Assembly: GCF_000003815.2 (NCBI RefSeq)
Contig: NC_049994.1
Location: forward strand, 9,222,469 to 9,286,468
Source of the DNA: Branchiostoma floridae
Lineage: Eukaryota > Chordata > Leptocardii > Amphioxiformes > Branchiostomatidae
Direction of reading: 5' to 3'
DNA: 64,000 nt
Notes under the pieces: model-generated
What the model was told of the DNA's origin: nothing
The model's input: only the letters and a program-made list of their open reading frames with translations
Databases searched by the model: none
Made by a program: the position numbers and the translations under genes
In this document: positions 44,465 to 56,400 of the stretch, in pieces
How the letters are laid out: the number at the start of each line of letters is the position of its first letter
How positions within the stretch are numbered: position 1 is the first letter of the stretch

Positions 44465-47400
44465 ATGACTCCTTCCTTGTGTCATCAGCATCACCATAAA
44501 ACCTCTTTTTCTTTTAGTTTGTTGACAGTCCTACTGGCCATGGTTGTCATGGTTATTGGGCACGTCCCAACTGAAGAACAGCTTCAGGAAGCCGTCGCCA
44601 TGGCAACCAAGGAATTGGATAACGCCCACTGTGTCCGAACGGATAACAAGGTCTTTTGTGAGGAAGGTGAGTTTGTGTCATGTGTAGAGTATTAACTATT
44701 CTCTACAAAGCTCTACTTTGCGTAGAAGAACTTCATGGGTGTCAACTCTACTGTACTACATAAGCTGTCGTCTTATCTAAATCTTCAGATTAAAAAAAAC
44801 GGGTTCCATAACTCCAGTGCAAATTCTTGTCTTATGTGATTATATTTCAGCCATACATAGTATGGTGAAATATATTGTATTCGTAATGTTTCTTTCTTTA
44901 TATTTCAGCCATACATAGTATGGTGAAATATATTGTATTCGTAATGTTTCTTTCTTTCTTTCTTCTTTCTCCTGTCAAATCTTCAAAGTGATTCATCTCC
45001 GCCGTTCCTGGACCGAATGACCTGAAATTTGGCACAGGGGTAGAATGGGCCAATACCTTGATGTTTTTTTTCTCAGTTTTTTCATATCTGCCTCTAAAAG
45101 GATTTTATTGAGATTTTTTTGGTCAATTTTAGACCAAAACTGTATATTTTGGCCCCTGTACCCTGGTATTACAACCAAATGAGCTGAAATTTGACAGAGA
45201 TGTGCCTTGATAATGCCCCCATATAAATTTGATAACACTTTTGGTGTACAGTACAACAAAATGCTTATTTTTGCGATTTTTTGACCAATTTTTGACCAAA
45301 AAAGGACACTTTTGGCCCCTGTACCCTGGTATTACAACCAAATGAGCTGAAATTTGACAGAGATGTGCCTTGATAATGCCCCCATATAAATTCAATAACA
45401 CTTTTGGTGTACAGTACAACAAAATGCTTATTTTTGCGATTTTTTTTACCAATTTTTGACCAAAAAAGGACACTTTTGGCTCCTGTACCTTGGTATTGCA
45501 ACCGAATGAGCTGAAATTTGACACAGATGTGCCTTGATAATACCTTCATATAAATTCAATAACACCTTTGGTGTACAGTGCAACAAAAGGCTTATTTTTT
45601 GCGATTTTTGGCCAATTTTTGACCAAAAAAGGACACTTTTGGCTCCTGTACCCTGGTATTACAATTAAATGACCTGAAATTTGGTATAGATAGGCATTAG
45701 ATACTTGGTAACAAGATTCAAGTCAAATTTTTGACATAAACAACTTTAAAATGATTAATTTTGGCACTTTTCTGAGGGGAAATTTGTTTTCTTTTGGCCT
45801 CCTGACGTGACCTTCCGTGACCCCGCACAGAGCCACACCTGTGCGCGTCAGCCGGAGAGTTGATTGAATCAAAGACCTAGCCAATCAGCGAAGAGGAGGC
45901 CAAAGGCTAATTAATATTCATAAGCGGGGCCTCATGATCCCGTATATAGCAGTGTTCCCGCCAGGGGGAGCGAAGCCCGCCTAAGGCTCGCGCATTTTAG
46001 ACTATTCAGAAGGCTTTGTATTGTATCAGTTCTTAGGGGCATATCTATGATAATCGCAGCAGTCACTTAACTTCTCTTCAGGAGTTTAGCGTAAGTACAC
46101 TATTTCAGGTCAAACCGTCAAAGGCAACTAAAAACAAACTTTAACGTTACTGAGTTCAACAGTACTTGTAACTTGTTATCCGAAGTTGAAACGCTAGCGA
46201 TGGTTTTTTCGCTGCGCTGTTAGCTCCGTGCGACTGTTGTTGACGGTCTTATAACGGCATATTTTGCACCCCTGTACCCTGGTATGAGTAACATTTGGTA
46301 TAGATAGGCATAAGATAGTTGGTAAAATGATCCAAGTAAAATTTTTGGCATAAAGTACTGTAAAAGGCTTAATTACAGCACTTTTTTTAGGGGAAATTGG
46401 TTTTCTTTCGTTCTCCATGCCATGACCTTTCGGACGTTCACCCCACAGAGCCGACATCTGCACCTGCGTCTAGCCGGCAGGAAGAGTTAATTCAATTTAT
46501 GGTTCAGCCAATCAGCGAAGAGGAAAGCCAAGGCTAATCAATATTCATAAGCGGGACCACACAATACGTTAACTTGAAGACTCAGGCCGTACAGACTTCT
46601 CGCCAGGATTTTTTCAAAGCGTCGGACAGGGGTCCGGGGGCCGCCGAATGTCCCTGGCGGGGTCCAGGGGCAGGGCCACTGTGGGGGGGGGGGGGACCAG
46701 GTGGGACTCAGTGTTACAGTCTAAATATTTTGTAGAAGCACCGCTGTAGGAAAGAAGGTCAAAGCAATGTAAAACATCACGTAGCATGAAGTTCGCTGTC
46801 AACTGGCACACAGCACATGACTGTTTGAAACTCTAAGTCTAATCAGCAGCCGTGTTTGATTGATAGCCGGCGGTCCTTTGATGAAGTCGGCGAAAGGTGC
46901 GTTAGTTAGAAAATCTGCGTTTAGTTTTGATACGTAATTATAAGTTAGACAGTGGCGAGAATGATTATTTTCTCATCAATATTTCTCTTCAGAATTATTT
47001 GAACTTAATTGTACATCTAAACAATTGGCTTACCTGTGCAATGTTTATATGATTAATGATCAGTGTACTGAAATCATGTGTAACGTATGGCTCCTAGTCA
47101 ATAGATCAGCATTTTCTCTATAGTGACCACCTGTCTATAGTGGCCATATTTCCTAGTTTTTGGCATAAAGTACTGTAAAGTAAAATTTTTGGCATAAAGT
47201 ACTGTAAAAGGCTTAATTACAGCACTTTTTTTAGGGGAAATTGGTTTTCTTTCGTTCTCCATGCCATGACCTTTCGGACGTTCACCCCACAGAGCCGACA
47301 TCTGCACCTGCGTCTAGCCGGCAGGAAGAGTTAATTCAATTTATGGTTCAGCCAATCAGCGAAGAGGAAAGCGAAGGCTAGTCAGGTCAAACCGTCAAAG

Positions 47401-50400
47401 GCAACTAAAAACAAACTTTAACGTTACTGAGTTCAACAGTACTTGTAACTTGTTATCCGAAGTTGAAACGCTAGCGATGGTTTTTTCGCTGCGCTGTTAG
47501 CTCCGTGCGACTGTTGTTGACGGTCTTATAACGGCATATTTTGCACCCCTGTACCCTGGTATGAGTAACATTTGGTATAGATAGGCATAAGATAGTTGGT
47601 AAAATGATCCAAGTAAAATTTTTGGCATAAAGTACTGTAAAAGGCTTAATTACAGCACTTTTTTTAGGGGAAATTGGTTTTCTTTCGTTCTCCATGCCAT
47701 GACCTTTCGGACGTTCACCCCACAGAGCCGACATCTGCACCTGCGTCTAGCCGGCAGGAAGAGTTAATTCAATTTATGGTTCAGCCAATCAGCGAAGAGG
47801 AAAGCGAAGGCTAATCAATATTCATAAGCGGGACCACACAATACGTTAACTTGAAGACTCAGGCCGTACAGACTTCTCGCCAGGATTTTTTCAAAGCGTC
47901 GGACAGGGGTCCGGGGGCCGCCGAATGTCCCTGGCGGGGTCCAGGGGCAGGGCCACTGTGGGGGGGGGGGGGGGACCAGGTGGGACTCAGTGTTACAGTC
48001 TAAATATTTTGTAGAAGCACCGCTGTAGGAAAGAAGGTCAAAGCAATGTAAAACATCACGTAGCATGAAGTTCGCTGTCAACTGGCACACAGCACATGAC
48101 TGTTTGAAACTCTAAGTCTAATCAGCAGCCGTGTTTGATTGATAGCCGGCGGTCCTTTGATGAAGTCGGCGAAAGGTGCGTTAGTTAGAAAATCTGCGTT
48201 TAGTTTTGATACGTAATTATAAGTTAGACAGTGGCGAGAATGATTATTTTCTCATCAATATTTCTCTTCAGAATTATTTGAACTTAATTGTACATCTAAA
48301 CAATTGGCTTACCTGTGCAATGTTTATATGATTAATGATCAGTGTACTGAAATCATGTGTAACGTATGGCTCCTAGTCAATAGATCAGCATTTTTCTCTA
48401 TAGTGACCACCTGTCTATAGTGGCCACATTTCTATCACTGGACTGGAACTTGCGAAAACTGCTATATTTTCTCCAGAGCAAATGTATGTGTTCCTAGTGC
48501 TGTTGTTGTTTGACATAAACTTTGAACATTTAAATTGACTGACCAGACAGACGAAAATAAATCCTCGAACAAGGTTCAATCGTATCTTCCGGGTCTGGCA
48601 GGACTGAGTTGTTAAACTAAAATAAGAATAGGCTCGATGGCTGATTGCATACAAAGTAAAACAGTTTAACAGTTTTACAGCTTGAAGAAAACAAACGCTC
48701 CTACAGTACCTGCACCTGCTTGGTAATTATTAAATCGTATGCCCTACTTGAATAAAAAAAGTTCACTGCAATAATAAATGTACCCACATCACAAGGAGCT
48801 TATACTTTTTTAAACTTACACCTAGTTATCGTACTGAAAATTGTTAATGACATTACATGAAGTCATTCAACAATTTTCAGTCATGACGAAAACTTTCTGA
48901 ATGGAAGGTGTGATTATTGTCATTTTCTGAAAAATAGAAGCAAGCTCTGTTTTTACCTGGAATCAATTCACAATACCAGTCCACTTTGGGGGATAATGTA
49001 CTGTTAAGAGGATGTTCCATTTTTGCGCAGGGGTGATTTGGAACAGTCCAATGTTGCGTGGGAAGAGGTATGGCTGAAATATGCTGTATTTGCTCTTAAG
49101 CAAATGTCGGCCTTTCTAGTTCTTTCTTTCTTTCTTTCTCCTGTCAAATCTTCAAAGTGATTCATCTCCGCCGTTCCTGGACCGAATGACCTGAAATTTG
49201 GCACAGGGCTAGAATGGGCCAATACCTTGATGCTTTTTTTCTCAGTTTTTTCATATCTGCCTCTAAAAGGATTTTATTGAGATTTTTGGGTCAATTTTAG
49301 ACCGAAACTGTATATTTTGGCCCCTGTACCCTGGTATTACAACCAAATGAGCTGAAATTTGACAGAGATGTGCCTTGATAATGCTCCCATATAAATTCGA
49401 TAACACTTTTGGTGTACAGTACAACAAAATGCTTATTTTTGCGATTTTTTTACCAATTTTTGACCAAAAAAGGACACTTTGGGCTCCTGTACCTTGGTAT
49501 TGCAACCGAATGAGCTGAAATTTGACACAGATGTGCCTTGATAATCCCTTCATATAAATTCAATAACACTTTTGGTGTACAGTGCAGCAAAATGCTTATT
49601 TTTGCGATTTTTGGCCAATTTTTGACCAAAAAAGGACACTTTTGGCTCCTGTACCCTGGTATTACAATCAAATGACCTGAAATTTGGTATAGATAGGCAT
49701 TAGATACTTCGTAACATGATTCAAGTAAAAATTTTTGACATAAACAACTTTAAAATGATTAATTTTGGCACTTTTCTGAGGGGAAATTTGTTTTCTTTTG
49801 GCCTCCTGACGTGACCTTCCGTGACCCCGCACAGAGCCACACCTGTGCGCGTCAGCCGGAGAGTTAATTGAATCAAAGACCTAGCCAATCAGCGAAGAGG
49901 AGGCCAAAGGCTAATTAATATTCATAAGCGGGGCCTCATGATCCCGTATATAGCAGTGTTCCCGCCAGGGGGAGCGAAGCCCGCCTAAGGCTCTCGCATT
50001 TTAGACTATTCAGAAGGCTTTATATTGTATCAGTTCTTAGGGGCATATCTATGATAATAGCAGCAGTCACTTAACTTCTCTTCAGGAGTTTAGTGTAACA
50101 CTATTTCAGGTCAAACCGTCAAAGGTAACTAAAAACAAACTTTAACGTTACTGAGTTCAACAGTACTTATAACTTGTTATCCGAAGTTGAAACGCTAGCG
50201 ATGGTATTTTCGCTGCGCTGTTAGCTACGTGCGACTGTTGTTGACGGTCTTATAACGGCATATTTTGCACCCCTGTACCCTGGTATGAGTAACATTTGGT
50301 ATAGATAGGCATAAGACAGTTGCTAAAATGATCCAAGTAAAATTTTTGGCATAAAGTACTGTAAAAGGCTTAATTACAACACTTTTTAGGGGAAATTGGT

Positions 50401-53400
50401 TTTCTTTCGTTCTCCATGCCATGACCTTTCGGACGTTCACCCCACAGAGCCGACATCTGCACCTGCGTCTAGCTGGCAGGAAGAGTTAATTCAATTAATG
50501 GTTCAGCCAATCAGCGAAGAGGAAAGCGAAGGCTAATTAATATTCATAAGCGGGACCACACAATACGTTAACTTGAAGACTCAGGCCGTACAGACTTCTC
50601 GCCAGGATTTTTTCAAAGCGTCGGACAGGGGTCCGGGGGCCGCCGAATGTCCCTGGCGGGGTCCAGGGGCAGGGCCACTGTGGGGGGGGACCCAGGTGGG
50701 CGAAGCCCCCCCGGAAGCTCTTGCATTTTAGACTATTGAGAAGGCTTCTTTTGTAAGTTTTTTAGGGCCATATCTACGATAATCGTAGCAGTCACTTACT
50801 TCTCTTCAGCAGTTTGACTTTAAAATATTTCGGGTCAAAGCTTCAAAGACAACTAAAACCTCATAAACAACAAACTTTACTTAGCTCAACAGTATACAAA
50901 AATATTGTACGGGTTGCCATCCTTAGTTGAAGCGGTTATTTATAGCGCTAGTATCTTCGCTGCGCCGTTAGCCGCCGTGCGACTTTTGTTGACGGTCTGA
51001 TATCCCTACGTCGCCGCCTCGCTGATATTCCCACGGACATGTTTCAAGAAAAATACCCAGCAAAAAACGCTGTTCTGCGTCAAATTCTATTCTATAAAAC
51101 ATGTGGGACTCAGTGTTACAGTCTAAATATTTTGTAGAAGCACCGCTGTAGGAAAGAAGGTCCAAGCAATGTAAAACATCACGTAGCATGAAGTTCGCTG
51201 TCAACTGGCACACAGCACATGACTGTTTGAAACTCTAAGTCTAATCAACAGCCGTGTTTGATTGATAGCCGGCGGTCCTTTGATGAAGTCGGCGAAAGGT
51301 GCGTTAGTTAGAAAATCTGCGTTTAGTTTTGATACGTAATTATAAGTTAGACAGTGGCGAGAATGATTATTTTCTCATCAATATTTCTCTTCAGAATTAT
51401 TTGAACTTAATTGTACATCTAAACAATTGGCTTACCTGTGCAATGTTTATATGATTAATGATCAGTGTACTGAAATCATGTGTAACGTATGGCTCCTAGT
51501 CAATAGATCAGCATTTTTCTCTATAGTGACCACCTGTCTATAGTGGCCACATTTCTATCACTGGACTGGAACTTGCGAAAACTGCTATATTTTCTCCAGA
51601 GCAAATGTATGTGTTCCTAGTGCTGTTGTTGTTTGACATAAACTTTGAACATTTAAATTGTAAGTAACTTTAAACTGCCAGAGTTTCAGCCCAATAAAAC
51701 ACTCTCAGCGCCAGGGTATGAACAGACTGACCAGACAGACGAAAATAAATCCTCGAACAAGGTTCAATCGTATCTTCCGGGTCTGGCAGGAAGTTGTTAA
51801 ACTAAAATAAGAATAGGCTCGATGGCTGATTGCATACAAAGTAAAACAGTTTAACAGTTTTACAGCTTGAAGAAAACAAACGCTCCTACAGTACCTGCAC
51901 CTGCTTGATAATTATTAAATCGTATGCCCTACTTGAATAAAAAAAGTTCACTGCAATAATAAATGTACCCACATCACAAGGAGCTTATACTTTTTTAAAC
52001 TTACACCTAGTTATCGTACTGAAAATTGTTAATGACATTACATGAAGTCATTCAACAATTTTCAGTCATGATGAAAATTTTCTGAATGGAAGGTGTGATT
52101 ATTGTCATTTTCTGAAAAATAGAAGCAAGCTCTGTCTTTACCTGGAATCAATTCACAATACCAGTCCACTTTGGGGGATAATGTACTGTTAAGAGGATGT
52201 TCCATTTTTGCGCAGGGGTGATTTGGAACAGTCCAATGTTGCGTGGGAAGGGGTATGGCTGAAATATGCTGTATTTGCTCTTTAGCAAATGTCGGCCTTT
52301 CTAGTTTTCATCTATCTTCATCATTGCCTTCTTTCGTACTGCGGCAGGAATTCCCGTCTGGATATCTTATATCCAAGACAAGCTGTATATGGCCATGATT
52401 TTTCGATGGCAGATAGCTCTTAAACTCATTGGAATTTATCATAAGGTAACTATAATGCCCGTTTCACATGTACACTGAAACCGAATCAGCAGGAATCGCA
52501 GAACCACATGGAATGAAGAATTTGCACATTCGTGCCACATTCCGCTGAGAATTGCAAATGGACCTTATACCCCTTCACACGACTGAGAATGCCATCTGAA
52601 TAAAAATTCTTTCTGTATTCCTGGGTATTCGAAGTGCATTCTAGAAATTCTCACTGCATTCCAAATATTTGTGCCCATTCTTGTGGCCGGCCGATTCACA
52701 ATCGAACGAGATAGAATGTTTCGAATGATGACGAAATACCGTACAATGCGGCCATACTGCAGGTAGACTACACGTTGAATACCATTCGATATTTCTCGAC
52801 CACCTCGAAAGTTGTTAGCATGATAAGAACATTCGACCGTGACGGCCACAAGAAAAGGTACAAATATCTGGAATGCAGTGAGAGTTTCAAGAATGGATTG
52901 TGAGTGCCCTGGAATATACAAAGAATTTTCTTTCATTCAGACGGCAATCCCGGCTCATTCAGCCTCTCGTGTAAAGGGCCTTATGTCAGTGGACCTGACT
53001 CTATTCTTTTCATCTGTAGAACCCAAACAAGCTAAGGTGGTTCCCGTGACTCACAGCGAGAGTCCGTGTGACATGACAGCCACGCGCCGTTCCACGCCCA
53101 AAACAATCAAGCTCAGTCGATCAGCTGCCATCTTGGAGAAGGTGGCCAAGAACCTCATGAACAGGTGACATGCATATCATGGCCTTATATCCATGGGTGC
53201 CTAAGTCTTATATCCATGGTGTAGCGCCGCATACTTTTTTGTTGTGTAAAGAGGGCAAAATTCAGCCATTGGCTTCCACGCCTTTTCTGACAAATAAACA
53301 ATTGATTGATTGACTAATTGATTGATTGATTAATTGATTAATTAATTGATAGATTCATTCATTCATTCGATTCTTACGAAAAACATAAGAAGATCACTAC

Positions 53401-56400
53401 CAATAAACACACCATCCTTACTAATTTCTTGGTTGTAGGGAAGGGGTAGAATAATAAAGGGAGAAAATGGGTATTTTGCCACAACATCAAATTCAAGACA
53501 CATGTCTTGTCAACGTCCATGAATGCATATGTTTTTATATTTGTGTCATATTGTGTGTGTTTGTACAATACACACGTATGGTGATGTTTTTATTATTCCT
53601 TACCTTCGTAAAGGTGACAGTAGCCAAACTTATTGTAGGCCTAAACTGACATTAGCCACAACCCACGCGGAAGAACTTTGTTAAAGAACTGTCCTGGAGG
53701 TGTCTTCCTAGCTGTTTCTGGATGTGAGAGTTTTCAGACGACAGGCTTCTTCTTTATGCTATCTCTCCTCCTCATGTGTATATTACGTGCACGGCCAGTT
53801 AAGAAAGAGAGCTTTGTCAGTTTGATCGCACCAGCTTGTGATCAGCCCAACAGCCTTCTCATGTCATTGCCCTTGTGATACACACATCTCGAATGTCTTG
53901 TCGTCTTCTTCTTATAAAGTTAATTTGGTGCCATCGCTTTGAGCGGGGATGCATCTAAGTGACCTTGTGGATGTCTGGTAGATGGTACAGTGTGATTGTG
54001 ACTGTGAAGCCATGCTCAGAACAGAGTATGAGTGTGAGTGTTTGGGTTCTCCCTCACTATCTCATGGGTTCCAATGGCATCTGGCCATGCTTGGAAGTCG
54101 CTGCCCACGCGAGCGTTGAAATCTCTCAAAAGCAACATCTTGCCATGTTTACGTACAATTTGCAACAAGCGTTTCTCATAGATTCTTCTTTCTGCTCTTG
54201 TACGTTGCTTATAGTAGGGGAATACTGATGAGAGTCAAATGCGTGTTCCCTGTCAGGGGTAACCTCATTACCATAAGACGGTCGTTAATTCCTCTGGGAA
54301 GGGCTTTCTCACGAGTTAGGTGCGGATGGCTACCTGCCATGGGTGACGAACTCCATCTGCCAGACTGTTGTACTGCCTTTCGTCTGACCTCTCAACCGTA
54401 GCCTGCCCGGCATGGTTAGACCTGCCAGGGGCATGAAAGTCCCCGCCGGTATAGCTCACAGGATCCTCAAGGCACTCCCCACCACGACAAGGTAGCAGTA
54501 TGAGGGGAAGCATGGAAATAGAAAATCATCAAATATTGTTCTTTCGACATTTTTTCTAAATAGGAGTTATACGTACACTGAAGCCAGTTTTCGCCAGGTG
54601 TGCCTTTAAATCTGTCTGGTTGGTGATGAGTCACTAACGGCGGAGTTAACTGATTTGAATGAAACTATTCCTATGCAGTCCTGAACACTTCACCCTGGAG
54701 CAACTGAGCAAAGTGGAGTCCCCTATCATCAACAAGTTGTGTGTCAGCATAGATTGTGAGGAATTGCAACATATGGAAGACGGCAAAGAGTTCCGGACAG
54801 CAGACGGCTGTGGAAACAACGAGGACAAGAGTTGGTGGGGAAGCACCCAGCAATGCATGAAAAGACTGCTCGAACCACAATACGGAAATGGTATGTGACT
54901 GATACATAATTATAATTATTACACTGTAATTATAACTGCGTTGACTTGGATTTTCTTTGGCGACACAATAAGTGCATTTTTTTGTTCAAGCCATTGTTGA
55001 AGTCTCGGACATACTCCTACGATGTATGAAGAATTAGGGTGTGCTCATCTTCTATGCTCTTTTTACTGGGGACATTGGTGATAACGTAGCTTGATATCTA
55101 AATGTAGCGTTCTGCAACCAACTTTTCAGTTTAAACGTGGCATGGCTTCAATGCCTTTCATTGTGTGCACAGCCTCTCATGTTAGGTCCACCTGTACATG
55201 TATGTGATTCTTCGGTTAGCGCCAGCCAGCCAGTGGGAACGTTACCAGCCAATCACGTCGCTTAAGTCAAGAGGCAACGCGATTGGCTGTCGACGTCTGC
55301 ATTGTCCGACTCCTTGTCTCTTGGGCCTCTATAGATAATGCGCCACGCACTACCGGCCTGGACGGCAAGTCCCTTCCCAAAGCCCGCCATGTCAGCCGTG
55401 TTATGCATGAAGATCTGCGGAAATCAAATCATGAAACCAGCCTCATGTTGATGCAGTTTGGACAGTTCACGTCACACGAAATCACGATGTCGCCTGTCTC
55501 AGGTTGGTAGTAACTTTTCATTGACTTTGCCCTGACAAATACACCGGTATCAAGAATACACGAGCTACTTAGTATATACGCGACGTTTTTCCTAAATCAA
55601 CTTCATATGGGATGTAAAGTACATAACTGTTATAAGACGTCACGTACTTCGTGTCACACGTGACTTAAACGTGATTTAAACGTGATAAACGTGATTAAAC
55701 GTGATTAAGTGGGAATGTACAAGTCACGTGGACAAGTCACGTCCTACTCAAATTGATTTTGAACTAACTTAAAGTTATTGATAGAAGCAGTTGATCAATC
55801 GTAATTCTCGACAATAATTTTTGTGCAATGTTACGTAGCATGGATGATTGATCAATTTTCTTTTTCTACACTTTAATTCCACAGACGCTACCTGTTCTTG
55901 TGGCTCCAGTGATCCTCAATGTTTCAACATTGAAATTCCCCATGGTGACCCGGACTTTCGTGGAAGGACCTGTTTAAAGTTCACCCGTTCTGTCCCATGT
56001 CCGAAAGTAGAAAATGACGGAGGGTGCATGGGTCCACGCCAGCAGTTCGACCAGATTACTTCCTTCTTGGACGCCTCCAATGTCTACGGGCTCACGAAGA
56101 AAGACATGGATGACCTCAGGCACGGTAGGTGGCATCTCCTCATGTCATGTCCACCGCTTGTACATGTCAAGCTCACGGCCCTGGCATACCGGCCCGCGAT
56201 CTGTTCTTCCCGCTGCGTTAGCTCTGGCCGGCCGTCGGTCAATCACATACTCCGCTTACTGCTGTTGAAGGGGGAATTACCATGTATTATCATGTTGCCT
56301 CTTGACTGTAGGTTGCGACGTGGTTTACTAGCCAGCTATAACGAATTAAAGCAACCGTGCAAAGGACTGGCTGATACGCCGTTACTTGACATGTACGAGC

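Larger units (their letters stand above)
44950..52310. repeat. Large tandem duplication in peroxidase intron 1
   Basis: The block order A-B-B'-C (44950-49120) is followed by A-B-C (49121-52310). A starts 'tcctgtcaaatcttcaaagt'. B starts 'caggtcaaaccgtcaaagg' at 46107, 47384 and 50107. C includes 'cactggactggaacttgcg' at about 48438 and 51559. Copies are almost identical, with small indels (a 65-bp piece at about 51661-51726 is absent near 48537). Translated frames repeat with the copies and resemble no protein. The duplication is very recent, or partly an assembly or haplotype artefact. Confidence 0.88.

Noticed and set aside
45155-45660. Regularly spaced repeats, considered as a CRISPR array
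   Set aside because: The repeats are contiguous ~164-bp units with no unique spacers, in an intron of an animal gene.
46194-48090. Identical ~89-codon frames at 46194, 47098 and 47471
   Set aside because: Copies of one non-coding repeat in the peroxidase intron; no splice sites or recognisable motif.
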